A stretch of 64,000 nucleotides of DNA from Pseudophaeobacter flagellatus. GTDB taxonomy: Bacteria > Pseudomonadota > Alphaproteobacteria > Rhodobacterales > Rhodobacteraceae. Location of the stretch: assembly GCF_021228235.1 (NCBI RefSeq), contig NZ_JAJQRG010000002.1, positions 434,001 through 498,000 of the forward strand. The letters run 5' to 3'. The position numbers and the translations under genes are program-made. This document shows, in pieces, positions 53,801 to 61,564 of this stretch. Below the pieces are notes generated by a model. It was not told the origin of the DNA, did no database searches, and saw nothing but the letters and a program-made list of their open reading frames with translations. Every line of letters begins with the position of its first letter. Position 1 is the stretch's first letter.

Positions 53801-54408
53801 TCACAATCCGGCGCGAGCAGGGCCGCCTGCATGAAATCGCTCCGGCAATCAAAAGGTTGATGAACGAAAGCCCGGGAGACGTTGCCTGGAAGCCGGGATT
53901 TGGCTTGATTGCCGCGGAATTGGGTTACAAGGAAGCGGCGGAGCGCATCCTGAACGAGATCGCGGAAAACGGGTTCGATCTGCCTTCCGATGCCATGTAC
54001 ACGACGACGCTGTCCTATCTAGCGGATATCTGTGTCGCGGTTGACCATAAGGACCACGCGCGATCAATCTACGACATGCTGGCGCCCTATGAGGATCTGA
54101 CGATCACCGCCGGTGCAACGACCGTGTGCGCCGGTGCAGCAGCGCGGCGGCTGGGCAGTCTGGCTGCCATGCAAAAGGACTGGAAAACCGCAGAGAGGAT
54201 GTTTGAAAAGGCGATTGAGATCGACACATCCATGAAATCGCCGCCATGGATTGCACATAGCAAAGCCGCCTATGCTGCAGCGCTGCGGCGTCGTGGCCGT
54301 CTCAATGACATTGAGCGGGCCTTTACGCTGGAGGCAGATGCGTTGGCAACAGCGCGGAAATTGAGTATGCTTTACCTTAGGTCAATTCTCGAAGGTGTCG
54401 CCAGCTAG
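50809..54408 (+). CDS. SAM domain - class III nucleotidyl cyclase - AAA ATPase - TPR protein
   Basis: The 1199-residue multi-domain protein has a SAM domain (residues about 1-62, MDKWLTNLGMGKYHEAFAEND). A class III adenylate/guanylate cyclase domain covers about 105-280, with metal-binding aspartates in VLFADLVGSTEL and YLGDGLLVFF. A STAND/AAA_16-type ATPase begins near 310, with Walker A GEAGIGKSRL at about 332-341 and a Walker B-like VILCVEDAHW. From about 640 to the end it is helical and TPR-like. The architecture matches the large soluble bacterial adenylate-cyclase signalling group related to mammalian sAC. No membrane segment is visible. The ligand and the nucleotide made are unknown. 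Confidence 0.9.
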   Translation: MSVEMDKWLTNLGMGKYHEAFAENDVDASVLPLLTHDDLKELGVSLGHRRIILAAIDKLRNDQPEGRASSAISNQLEHTDPGAGAGNPQGAREVTGRFVSSGMAERRHLTVLFADLVGSTELTNRLDPEDMRDLLQSYQDAIAGAVSRYGGYVAKYLGDGLLVFFGWPTAYEDHAIRAIKASLEAIRRVGELKTPDGVPLSARLGIASGDVVVGDTIGENTYEEGAMTGPIVNLASRIQEHAKPNTVVLPAEESEATLHQIFEFETLGRVALKGFDEPRTLLQVKSERSAESRFRASHGEDGGSVMIGRDYDKGFLLQSWKRAQAGRGEVVLLTGEAGIGKSRLTEDFLAEVTANGQADVIRLNCSPYLTSSPFHPVTQRISQDAGVDPDFDDEQILSHVRRLLQARDGLDWQRVLPVFAALVAPRSTVARTVLDLPPQEQRDLTIQTLIHTVKVRSGVCPVILCVEDAHWIDPSTQALLERFKAICADLPLMTLITHRPGWELGREEGDAHVQTVQLRRFEPADVAALVQKITGSTPDEALIATIVEKTDGVPLFVEELTRAMVAAGDQGNVRVPSSLNGALMARLDAVSPEAKQVALTCSVIGREFEPSVLEAAMAAADDDIRARLDELSRTGIIFESGHNRGHFIFRHALIRDTAYQSMLSATRREQHANVARALMQVRAAEVERRPELVARHLSEAEDWRAAYDKWQSATEMALARSASKEAMSHARETLGAAARLGSEAVAEEIRGKILIGRSHDSLGELRHGIVALEDAYEAARKAGHAELAADAAFYFADSLMMTGLRHRDAIKLCGAALTDLPDHDEVRRCGLMSQLARAHSFIGQSAESARFGQQSMELAAKLGDYKAQFSVMMVRFGAPFVARKDSEARNWRENLEAMHQVAEKLGSIDQGRERTLSLFVGAEMADRQLMDHSLELLTEISKKDNHLQLYWVQRHASAMVAIMEGDFELAEQRATEAVEIGRKTHGEHVEGVFGVQMFTIRREQGRLHEIAPAIKRLMNESPGDVAWKPGFGLIAAELGYKEAAERILNEIAENGFDLPSDAMYTTTLSYLADICVAVDHKDHARSIYDMLAPYEDLTITAGATTVCAGAAARRLGSLAAMQKDWKTAERMFEKAIEIDTSMKSPPWIAHSKAAYAAALRRRGRLNDIERAFTLEADALATARKLSMLYLRSILEGVAS

Positions 54409-54504
54409 AGCATGTCGCGCACAGGGTGGACTTGTTCTCTCCTCCTGATTGCGCCGGACTGTGGATCGCTCTGGAGGCCGGAAACTATGATCAGGGGGTG
54501 TGTT

Positions 54505-54762
54505 ATGCCGAGGTATATAATTGAACGAAATTTTGCTGAACAGCTGATGATCAGCGATGGCGACAAGAAGCACATCAAAGAAATCAATGATGAAACTGGG
54601 GTCGAGTGGATTTTTTCCTTCCTCAGTGCCGACAAGCGCAAGACCTACTGTTTGTACGAAGCGCCCGATGAGGAAAGCCTGCGAAAGGCGGCGGAGCGTC
54701 TGAATATCCCCGCCGATGTTATCACCCCGGTCGATCGGGTTGATCCGGAGATTTTTGCCTGA
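54505..54762 (+). CDS. DUF4242 (SCO4226-like) small protein
   Basis: The start at ATG 54505 with GGGGG upstream gives 85 residues (MPRYIIERNFAEQLMISDGDKKHIKEINDETGVEWIFSFLSADKRKTYCLYEAPDEESLRKAAERLNIPADVITPVDRV), a full DUF4242 ferredoxin-like fold. A Streptomyces member binds nickel; otherwise the function is unknown. It follows the cyclase gene by 96 bases on the same strand and may be co-transcribed. Confidence 0.85.
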   Translation: MPRYIIERNFAEQLMISDGDKKHIKEINDETGVEWIFSFLSADKRKTYCLYEAPDEESLRKAAERLNIPADVITPVDRVDPEIFA

Positions 54763-54886
54763 CGTAGAAGCGGGCAAAACCCCAATTCACTACCCCTTGT
54801 CACCGGGAACAGGTGAGATGAGGGCCTTGCTGGTATTCTGAGGCAGCGGTGCAGGAAGCCTGAACCTGAAACATGGAGGCCAATGC

Positions 54887-56302
54887 ATGTACGCCCTCAA
54901 ATCACTCGATGGAACCACAGTTACAATAGGTCAGGATGCACTCGACGCGCTGGATGCATCTATGCGCGGTGCGGTCTACGAGCGCGGCAGTCAGGAGTAT
55001 GACGACGCTCGGACCACGTGGAACAGCATGTTTGATCGCCACCCGGGAATTGTCATCCGCGCCCTAGGGGCGAGCGACGTCCAGAAGGCGGTGAATTTTG
55101 TACGCGAGGCGAGGCTGGCGATATCCGTGAGATCCGGTGGACATCAGATTGCCGGTCACGCCGTCGCCGAGGACACCGTTATGCTGGACCTGTCGCATAT
55201 GCGCTCGGTTCACGTGGACCCGGCAGGGAAAACCGCACGGGTTGCGCCGGGGGCGCTGCTTGGGGATGTGGATCGCGAAACGCAGGCGCATGGGCTTGCT
55301 GTGCCGCTGGGCATCAACTCGACCACGGGCACCGCGGGTTTGACCCTCGGTGGGGGCTTTGGGTGGACCACGCGGAAATTGGGCATGACAATCGACAACC
55401 TGCTGTCTGCCGAGGTCGTGACAGCGGATGGCGCGATCGTCACCGCGTCGCCCGACAGCCACCCGGATCTGTTCTGGGCCATCCGCGGCGGCGGCGGAAA
55501 TTTTGGCGTTGTGACCTCGTTTCTGTTTCAGCTGCACGATCTGGGTCCCGAGGTGCTGTCCGGCCTTGTGGTCCATCCAATCGAGGCGGCGCCTGAACTG
55601 CTGTCTGAATTCGTAAGCATCGCTGATGCTGCACCGGACGAGATGACTGTTTGGAGCGTAATGCGAAAGGCGCCGCCGCTGCCGTTCCTGCCGGAAGAGT
55701 GGCACGGGCGCGAGGTGCTGATTTTTGCTGCTTGCTATTGTGGCCCACTGGAAGAAGGCGAAGCCGCATTGGCAGCACTGCGCGGGCTTGGCGACCCTAT
55801 TGCAGATGTCATCTCACCGCACAGTTTTGTCGACTGGCAGGCCGCATTCGATCCGCTGCTGACGCCGGGCGCACGGAACTATTGGAAAAGTCATGACTTT
55901 GATACGCTTTCGACCGAGGCGGTGAGCAAGTTGCTGGCGGGGATCTCCAGCCTTCCGGATCCAGCCTGCGAGGTCTTCATCGCGCATGTTGGCGGCGCGA
56001 TGGCACGCGTTGCACCGGACGCAACCGCTTATCCGCAACGTTCGGCGCATTTCATCATGAATGTGCATACCCGCTGGGACGATCCACAGAAGGACGCCGA
56101 ATGTATCGCCTGGGCACGCAATCTACATGGACAGCTGCAGCCCTTTGCGACGGGCAGTGCCTATGTGAATTTCATGCCAGAAGACGAAGCGGATCCGTTG
56201 GGTGGGGCCTATGGCGGAAATGCACAGAAGCTTTCGCATATCAAAGGTAACTATGATCCGGGCAATCTGTTCAGAATCAACCACAATATTGCACCGGCCT
56301 AA
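54887..56302 (+). CDS. FAD-linked oxidoreductase, berberine-bridge-enzyme type
   Basis: The 471-residue protein has an FAD_binding_4 (PCMH) domain, with the flavin-linking His in RSGGHQIAGHAV and GLTLGGGFGWTTRKLGMTIDNLLSAEVVTADG, and a C-terminal BBE motif (AYGGNAQKLSHIKGNYDPGNLFRINHNI). The second flavin-linking cysteine of bicovalent members is absent (GINSTTGTAG at that position), so FAD is probably held by one bond. Such enzymes oxidise alcohols, sugars or aromatic metabolites in bacteria. ATG 54887 follows ACATGGAGGCC. Confidence 0.88.
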   Translation: MYALKSLDGTTVTIGQDALDALDASMRGAVYERGSQEYDDARTTWNSMFDRHPGIVIRALGASDVQKAVNFVREARLAISVRSGGHQIAGHAVAEDTVMLDLSHMRSVHVDPAGKTARVAPGALLGDVDRETQAHGLAVPLGINSTTGTAGLTLGGGFGWTTRKLGMTIDNLLSAEVVTADGAIVTASPDSHPDLFWAIRGGGGNFGVVTSFLFQLHDLGPEVLSGLVVHPIEAAPELLSEFVSIADAAPDEMTVWSVMRKAPPLPFLPEEWHGREVLIFAACYCGPLEEGEAALAALRGLGDPIADVISPHSFVDWQAAFDPLLTPGARNYWKSHDFDTLSTEAVSKLLAGISSLPDPACEVFIAHVGGAMARVAPDATAYPQRSAHFIMNVHTRWDDPQKDAECIAWARNLHGQLQPFATGSAYVNFMPEDEADPLGGAYGGNAQKLSHIKGNYDPGNLFRINHNIAPA

Positions 56303-56339
56303 GGTGGTTCTGCCGATCACCCAAGGTTCCCTTGCGGGC

Positions 56340-56468
56340 AATCATGCTGGCTCGGTCGGTGATCGTGCCGACGCTGAAGCGGGAGCCAATGAATTTCAGA
56401 TCATGGCTTTTCTGGCTCACAAAAGCACTCGCGAGGCACTTCACTCCGCTATGACATCGCAAACATGA
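56340..56468 (+). pseudogene. Tyrosine recombinase (integrase) C-terminal remnant
   Basis: A short frame reads RADAEAGANEFQIMAFLAHKSTREA, resembling the box II region of phage-type integrases (RLAEAGATEFEIMAFLGHKT-like), where the second histidine precedes the nucleophile Tyr. Here Gly is replaced by Ala before the His, the Arg of the HxxR motif is not visible, the Tyr is missing and no upstream catalytic domain remains. It lies about 475 bases from the 3' end of tRNA-Arg, where integrases of genomic islands usually sit. Identification is by eye. Confidence 0.5.
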
Positions 56469-56896
56469 GATTAGGACGCCACAGCATTGGCACTGAAGCG
56501 TGGTGGCAGTGGGTGTGGCTTGGTAGCGCGACGCCAAAGCTTTTGGACGACCCGCAACGCTATCAAGCTTTGATTGAAAAGATGAGACCGTACATTTGGG
56601 AAAAAGGTGTTGCGGCTCACTATGTCGAGTCTGATGAAGTGCTGCGGCTTCTGGACTATTCGTCGTACTTTCACCTGACCAAACAGGTGCTACCTTCAAC
56701 AAAAGACTTCATTCTGGAAAAGCTGGAAGTTGAGCCGAGAGGTTTCTTAGCAAGATTTACACCGGGTACAGTTGCCGCTGCCTCGGTGTTTCCATTTCCC
56801 CGAATCGAACACTTGCAAACAGACTGTGCAGGATTTGTGCAATACACGCCTGCCACAGCGGTATTTGTTTCTGCCATGTTCTGCTGGTCAGACTGA
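56465..56896 (+). CDS. Hypothetical protein
   Basis: The 143-codon frame overlaps the integrase remnant by 4 bases (ATGA). The first 95 residues look protein-like (LLDDPQRYQALIEKMRPYIWEKGVAAHYVESDEVLRLLDYSSYF), whereas the C-terminal third is less convincing. The region is lower in GC than neighbouring genes by eye. No family is recognised. It may be a cargo ORF of the decayed island or non-coding. Confidence 0.35.
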   Translation: MRLGRHSIGTEAWWQWVWLGSATPKLLDDPQRYQALIEKMRPYIWEKGVAAHYVESDEVLRLLDYSSYFHLTKQVLPSTKDFILEKLEVEPRGFLARFTPGTVAAASVFPFPRIEHLQTDCAGFVQYTPATAVFVSAMFCWSD

Positions 56897-56943
56897 GCGC
56901 TCTTCTCACTCTCAACGTAACCTATTTGATTTTCAAGGTTTTG

Positions 56944-57020
56944 TGGTGACCCCGGTTGGATTCGAACCAACAACCTGCCCCTTAGGAGGGGGCTGCTCTA
57001 TCCAGTTGAGCCACGGGGCC
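56944..57020 (-). tRNA. tRNA-Arg(CCT)
   Basis: The minus strand folds as a complete 77-base tRNA: acceptor GGCCCCG with CGGGGTC, D arm GCTC...GAGC, anticodon stem GCCCC/GGGGC with loop CTCCTAA (anticodon CCT), T arm GTTGG-TTCGAAT-CCAAC, and an encoded CCA. The 3' end faces the integrase remnant. Confidence 0.97.
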
Positions 57021-57183
57021 GGGCCTGATTAAGGCGATAGCAAATGATATCTGTTACCACAATGCGGCACTGGCCGGTTGGGGAGAGTTTATTCGCCTCC
57101 AACCGGCATATTAAATCTGCTGCCTGGCGCGCCGCCCATTGTACTGACGGCACGCACTGGCTAACCTGAAACCAACAGAAGAT

Positions 57184-58224
57184 ATGAGGCCTTTAATCGT
57201 GACCACGCAACCCAAGCGCCCGCTTACCCTTCGCGATGTATCAGAGGCCACAGGCGTGTCAGAAATGACGGTGAGTCGGGTGTTGCGCAACCGCGGCGAT
57301 GTGTCGGAAAAAACCCGCGTCAAAGTGCTGACCGCCGCCAAGGAACTGGGCTACGTGCCCAACAAGATTGCAGGCGCGCTAGCCTCTAAACGGGTCAATC
57401 TGGTGGCAGTGATCATCCCCTCCCTGTCCAATATGGTGTTCCCTGAGGTGCTGACTGGCATCAATCAGGTGCTGGAAAATACCGTGCTGCAGCCGGTGGT
57501 CGGGGTGACGGATTATCAGCCGGAAAAAGAGGAAAAGGTCCTCTATGAGATGCTGTCCTGGCGGCCCTCGGGGGTGATCATTGCCGGGCTTGAACATACC
57601 GAAGCGGCGCGCGCCATGCTGAATGCTTCCGGCATTCCGGTGGTGGAAATCATGGATACTGATGGTAAGCCGGTGGATGCCATGGTTGGGATCTCGCATC
57701 GTCGCGCCGGCCGCGAGATGGCCAAGGCAATCCTGAAGGCCGGCTATCGCCATATCGGCTTTATGGGCACTAAGATGCCGTTGGATCACCGTGCCCGCAA
57801 ACGATTTGAAGGCTTCACCGAGGCCCTGGCCAAAGAGGGTGTCGAGATCGAAGATCGGGCGTTTTATTCAGGCGGTTCGGCCCTGGCCAAGGGGCGCGAG
57901 ATGACGCAAGAGATGCTTGAGCGCTCGCCAGATCTGGATTTTCTGTATTATTCCAACGATATGATTGGGGCGGGGGGGCTGCTGTATCTGATGGATCAGG
58001 GCATTGATGTGCCTGGCCAGATTGGTCTTGCCGGGTTCAACGGGGTTGAGCTGCTGCAGGGGCTGCCCCGGCAATTGGCCACCATGGATGCCTGCCGTCT
58101 GGACATTGGTCGCAGGGCCGCTGAAATCATCGCGGCACAGCTGGATGACCCAGAGGCCGAGCCAGAGCGCCATGTGACGCTGACCCCCACCATTTCCTAT
58201 GGTGATACCCTGAAACGGCGCTGA
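57184..58224 (+). CDS. LacI-family transcriptional regulator (GntR-like)
   Basis: The 346-residue protein has an N-terminal LacI HTH (LTLRDVSEATGVSEMTVSRVLRNRGDVSEKTR) and hinge (KELGYVPNKIAGALASKR), then a periplasmic-binding-like domain (VNLVAVIIPSLSNMVFPEVLTGI). It resembles GntR-type gluconate repressors, but no sugar genes are adjacent. Either ATG 57184 or GTG 57199 could be the start; GAGG lies 8 bases before the GTG. Its stop overlaps the next start (TGATG at 58222), so the two genes are translationally coupled. Confidence 0.9.
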   Translation: MRPLIVTTQPKRPLTLRDVSEATGVSEMTVSRVLRNRGDVSEKTRVKVLTAAKELGYVPNKIAGALASKRVNLVAVIIPSLSNMVFPEVLTGINQVLENTVLQPVVGVTDYQPEKEEKVLYEMLSWRPSGVIIAGLEHTEAARAMLNASGIPVVEIMDTDGKPVDAMVGISHRRAGREMAKAILKAGYRHIGFMGTKMPLDHRARKRFEGFTEALAKEGVEIEDRAFYSGGSALAKGREMTQEMLERSPDLDFLYYSNDMIGAGGLLYLMDQGIDVPGQIGLAGFNGVELLQGLPRQLATMDACRLDIGRRAAEIIAAQLDDPEAEPERHVTLTPTISYGDTLKRR

Positions 58225-59438
58225 TGACGCTGGCACGACTGGACAATTCTGCGGCGCGGCGGCTGTTCATGCAGCGCCACGCCTTGTTAGAGCCGCCAAG
58301 TGGTGGTGCCAAGGGGGCAGAGCTGTTGCAACTGCTCACCCGGCTGGGCTTTGTCCAGCTTGACAGCATCAACACCGTGGCGCGGGCGCATGATGTGATC
58401 CTGTATTCGCGCCGTGCCAGCTATCGCCCGCAGCACCTGAGCGATCTTTATCATGATGGCGGCGCCCTGTTTGAACACTGGACCCATGATGCCGCGATGA
58501 TCCCCATGGCGTTTTACCCGCAGTGGCATCTTCGGTTTCAGCGCGATGAGAAATTGCTGCGCAAACGCTGGCGCAACTGGCGGCGCGACGGGTTTGAGCA
58601 GCAGTTTAAAACCGTGCTGAGCCATATTCGCGATCACGGCCCGGTCAGCTCTTCTGATCTGGGCAAGGATGAAAAAAAGGGCTCGGGCGGTTGGTGGGAC
58701 TGGCACCCGTCCAAAACCGCGCTGGAGTATCTCTGGCGGACTGGCGCGCTGACAGTTGTTGGCCGATCCGGGTTTCAAAAACGCTATGATCTGACCGAAC
58801 GCGTGATCGACGCGGGCCTGCATGCGCCCAGCGATCCGCTGGACCCCGCCGATACTGTGGATTGGCTGTGCAACAACGCGCTGGATCGGCTTGGCTTTGC
58901 CACGTCGGGAGAGCTCGCCGCCTTTTGGGATACCGCCAGCGCCGCCGAAGCACGGGCCTGGTGCCAGGCTGCCAAGGCGCGCGGTGAAATCGAAGAGATC
59001 GAGATCGAGGCCGCCGATGGCAGCCTGCGCAAGAGCTTTGCTCGTCCGGATACGGTGTCGCAGGCAGCCGATCTGGGGCCTGCGCCGGGGCGGCTGCGGC
59101 TGCTCAGTCCCTTTGATCCGATGTTGCGCGACCGCAAGCGGGCTGAACGGTTGTTTGGCTTTCACTACCGCATCGAGGTCTTTACCCCCGCGCCCAAGCG
59201 GCAATACGGCTATTATGTCTTTCCCCTGCTTGAGGGGCAAAAACTGGTGGGGCGGATCGACATGAAGGCCGAGCGCAGCGCCGACTGTCTGGCGGTGACG
59301 GCGCTCTGGTCCGAGCGCGGTGTCACCTTTACCGCCCCCCGTATCAAACGTCTGGAGGCAGAGCTGGCACGGGTTGCCCGTTTTGTCGGGGTGGGCCGCG
59401 TTGTGTTTGCCAATGATTGGCTGCGCGCCGCCGTCTGA
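58224..59438 (+). CDS. Winged-helix DNA glycosylase-like protein, YcaQ/AlkX (HTH_42) family
   Basis: The 404-residue protein has the HTH_42 layout: FVQLDSINTVARAHDVILYSR near residues 43-64, GALFEHWTHDAAMIPMAFYP, and the C-terminal GRLRLLSPFDPMLRDRKRAERLFGFHYRIEVF. Residues 45-47 read QLD, the catalytic-type motif reported for YcaQ/AlkX glycosylases, rather than the QxQ of AlkZ. Such enzymes unhook DNA interstrand crosslinks and remove bulky alkylated bases. It is coupled to the LacI gene by a 1-base overlap, an odd partner. Activity is inferred. Confidence 0.87.
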   Translation: MTLARLDNSAARRLFMQRHALLEPPSGGAKGAELLQLLTRLGFVQLDSINTVARAHDVILYSRRASYRPQHLSDLYHDGGALFEHWTHDAAMIPMAFYPQWHLRFQRDEKLLRKRWRNWRRDGFEQQFKTVLSHIRDHGPVSSSDLGKDEKKGSGGWWDWHPSKTALEYLWRTGALTVVGRSGFQKRYDLTERVIDAGLHAPSDPLDPADTVDWLCNNALDRLGFATSGELAAFWDTASAAEARAWCQAAKARGEIEEIEIEAADGSLRKSFARPDTVSQAADLGPAPGRLRLLSPFDPMLRDRKRAERLFGFHYRIEVFTPAPKRQYGYYVFPLLEGQKLVGRIDMKAERSADCLAVTALWSERGVTFTAPRIKRLEAELARVARFVGVGRVVFANDWLRAAV

Positions 59439-59452
59439 CCACCCAGAGGGGG

Positions 59453-59902
59453 CTATTCGGGGCGCAGATTGGCCTCTATCACCGCGCGATAATCGGCGGG
59501 GGCGGGTTTGGCTTTGAACACATCGGGCTGAATGAACACGCAGATAAAGCGGCCCTCAAAACAGAGGGCCCCATTCTGGCGCGCATCAACCCGAAAGGTC
59601 ACGGATTTGGTGCCAAGCGCCGAAGGCCAGACCTCACACTCCAGCCTATGCCGCGGGGTCACGGGGGAGCGGAACTCCAAATTCATGCTGACAAAGGGCG
59701 TCCCGGTGCCGCGATCCAGTTCCATCTGGAACCAGCCATCGCCGTCTAGCTGATGTTCCCACCAGGCGTCGATTGCTTCCAGTGCAAAGCTGGGCAGGTG
59801 CCCAGTATAGGCGATCTGCGCCGGGTCGCAGTGGCCCCAACCGACGCGGATGGAATGCACAAAGGTGGGGCTGTTTTTGCTATCGTTTGTCGTGTGTGAC
59901 AT
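59453..59902 (-). CDS. Acyl-CoA thioesterase, 4HBT hotdog family
   Basis: With ATG 59902 the product has 149 residues; an upstream in-frame ATG at 59920 is possible. The hotdog fold has RVGWGHCDPAQIAYTGHLPSFALEAIDAWWE, with Asp26 in the GHCDPAQ motif of 4-hydroxybenzoyl-CoA thioesterase relatives, and TPFVSMNLEFRSPV. It hydrolyses acyl-CoA thioesters; the acyl group is unknown. It is convergent with the glycosylase gene (14-base gap). Confidence 0.87.
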   Translation of the reverse strand: MSHTTNDSKNSPTFVHSIRVGWGHCDPAQIAYTGHLPSFALEAIDAWWEHQLDGDGWFQMELDRGTGTPFVSMNLEFRSPVTPRHRLECEVWPSALGTKSVTFRVDARQNGALCFEGRFICVFIQPDVFKAKPAPADYRAVIEANLRPE

Positions 59903-59976
59903 CTGCCTGTCCTTTGTCATCTGTCCTGCCGCGCCACCCTAGCTATTGGCGCTGGGGCATACAAACGGCTTTGTGT

Positions 59977-60010
59977 AAAAAAACCCTCCCAGCGGCGCTG
60001 GAAGGGGGAT
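59977..60010 (-). terminator. Rho-independent terminator of the TRAP operon
   Basis: On the minus strand a stem (CTTCCAGC / GCTGGGAGG with flanking C:G pairs, one mismatch) is followed by T7, about 50 bases after the dctM stop. Confidence 0.88.
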
Positions 60011-60017
60011 TTCTGTG

Positions 60018-60043
60018 ACAGACCAATGGTTTTGGTGGTCTGT
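60018..60043 (-). other. Second hairpin after dctM
   Basis: ACAGACCA (60018-60025) and TGGTCTGT (60036-60043) form a perfect 8-bp stem with a 10-base loop, just 16 bases after the dctM stop and immediately before the T7 terminator. Confidence 0.6.
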
Positions 60044-60058
60044 GCTGCGCGGGCTGGG

Positions 60059-61564
60059 TCAGAGAAACAGCAGCAGCGGCAGCAGGGTAATAACCGGGAA
60101 GGCCACCAGGATGATCACCCGGATGATGTCAGAGGCAACAAAGAACATCACCGCCTTGTAGGTATCGACCATGCGGGTTTTGCGATCCATCGCATTGATG
60201 ATGAACAGGTTCATCCCCACCGGTGGTGTAATCAGACCGACCTCGACCACGATGAGCACCAGAATACCAAACCAGATGGCGACATATTCGGCCTCGATCC
60301 GGTTGACGCGGCCCTCGGTGACGCGAATGCCCAGTTCTTTCATCTGCTCGCGGGTCAGTTCGGTTCCGGTGGCAATGGCGTCCTGTATCGAGGCGAGCAT
60401 CTCTGCTCCCATGCCTTCTGGCACCCCGTTGCGCAGCACCTCCATCGCGGCGTCTGCTTGCATGTCAATCAGCGACAACAGGCCAAAATCCATCACCGAA
60501 ATCACCGGGAAAAAGATTGGAATGGTCAACAGGATCATCGAGAGGCTGTCCATCAGGCAACCAAAGACCAGATAAAACGCCAGAATCAGAGCAAGCACCA
60601 CCCAGGGGCTAAACCCTTGGCTGACAACAAAATCGGCCAACTCTTGCGGCACCTTGGTCAGGGCTAGGAAGCCATTGTAAAAGCCCGCACCCAGCACGAT
60701 GAAAAAGATCATCGCAGTAGAGCGCGCCGTTACCATAAAGCTGTCGATCAGATTGGCGCGGTCCAGACCGCCATTCATCCAAGCGATAAGCCCGGTGCCA
60801 AAGGCACCAACCGCGGCCCCCTCTGTGGGGGTGAACAAGCCGCCGTAGATGCCGCCAACAACCAGGCCAAACACCAGCAGCACCGGCCAGACCTTGACCA
60901 GATTGGCAAGGCGTTCTGCCCAGGGCACAGCCGGGCGGGTGCCTGCGGCTTCGGGGTAAAGTCGCACGTAGATCGAGATCACGATGACATAGCCAATCGC
61001 CGCCAGCAGGCCGGGGATAAAGGCGGCGAGGAACAGCTTGGCGATATTCTGTTCCGTCAGGATGGCATAGATCACCAGCACCACCGAGGGCGGGATCAGG
61101 ATGCCCAGGGTGCCGCCTGCGGCCAGCGTGGCGGTGGAAAAGCCACCGGCATACCCGTATTGCTTCAGTTCGGGCAGGGCGACCCGGCCCATTGTGGCCG
61201 CTGTGGCCAGTGATGATCCACAGATGGCGCCAAAGCCGGCGCAGGCACCAATAGAGGCCATGGCAACGCCGCCCTTTTTATGGCCTAGAAAGCCTTCGGC
61301 GGCTTTGAACAGCGCCGAGGACATGCCGCCCAAGGTGGCGAAATGCCCCATCAGCAGAAACATCGGCACGATGGTCAGCGAGTAGGAGGAAAAGGTGGTG
61401 TAGGTCTCGCTTTTGAGACGGCCAAAGGCCACCTGCGTGCCATCGGTGACCAGGATCAGCCCGCCCAGGCCAACCAGGAACATCGACAGGCCAATCGGGA
61501 CCCGCATGAAGATCAGTCCCATCAGGATGGGAAAGGAGGCAATGCCGATTTCAAGAGTAGTCAC
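60059..61564 (-). CDS. dctM: TRAP transporter large permease (DctM)
   Basis: The 501-residue membrane protein has about 12 hydrophobic helices and DctM-family marks: RVPIGLSMFLVGLGGLIL, GFGAICGSSLATAATMGRVALPELKQYGYAGGFSTATLAAGGTLGILIPPSVVLVIYAI, and a late GLITPPVGMNLFIINAMD. It carries an insert of about 65 residues (about 370-435, MQADAAMEVLRNGVPEGMGAEMLAS onward) between helices, longer than classical DctM of about 430 residues. It forms the sodium-coupled translocation channel with DctQ. Its ATG overlaps the dctQ stop (ATGA). Confidence 0.95.
   Translation of the reverse strand: MTTLEIGIASFPILMGLIFMRVPIGLSMFLVGLGGLILVTDGTQVAFGRLKSETYTTFSSYSLTIVPMFLLMGHFATLGGMSSALFKAAEGFLGHKKGGVAMASIGACAGFGAICGSSLATAATMGRVALPELKQYGYAGGFSTATLAAGGTLGILIPPSVVLVIYAILTEQNIAKLFLAAFIPGLLAAIGYVIVISIYVRLYPEAAGTRPAVPWAERLANLVKVWPVLLVFGLVVGGIYGGLFTPTEGAAVGAFGTGLIAWMNGGLDRANLIDSFMVTARSTAMIFFIVLGAGFYNGFLALTKVPQELADFVVSQGFSPWVVLALILAFYLVFGCLMDSLSMILLTIPIFFPVISVMDFGLLSLIDMQADAAMEVLRNGVPEGMGAEMLASIQDAIATGTELTREQMKELGIRVTEGRVNRIEAEYVAIWFGILVLIVVEVGLITPPVGMNLFIINAMDRKTRMVDTYKAVMFFVASDIIRVIILVAFPVITLLPLLLFL

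Noticed and set aside
46048-56944. Left attachment-site copy of the tRNA-Arg 3' end
   Set aside because: No repeat of the tRNA 3' sequence was found by eye to the left; it may be lost or outside what can be spotted without a search.
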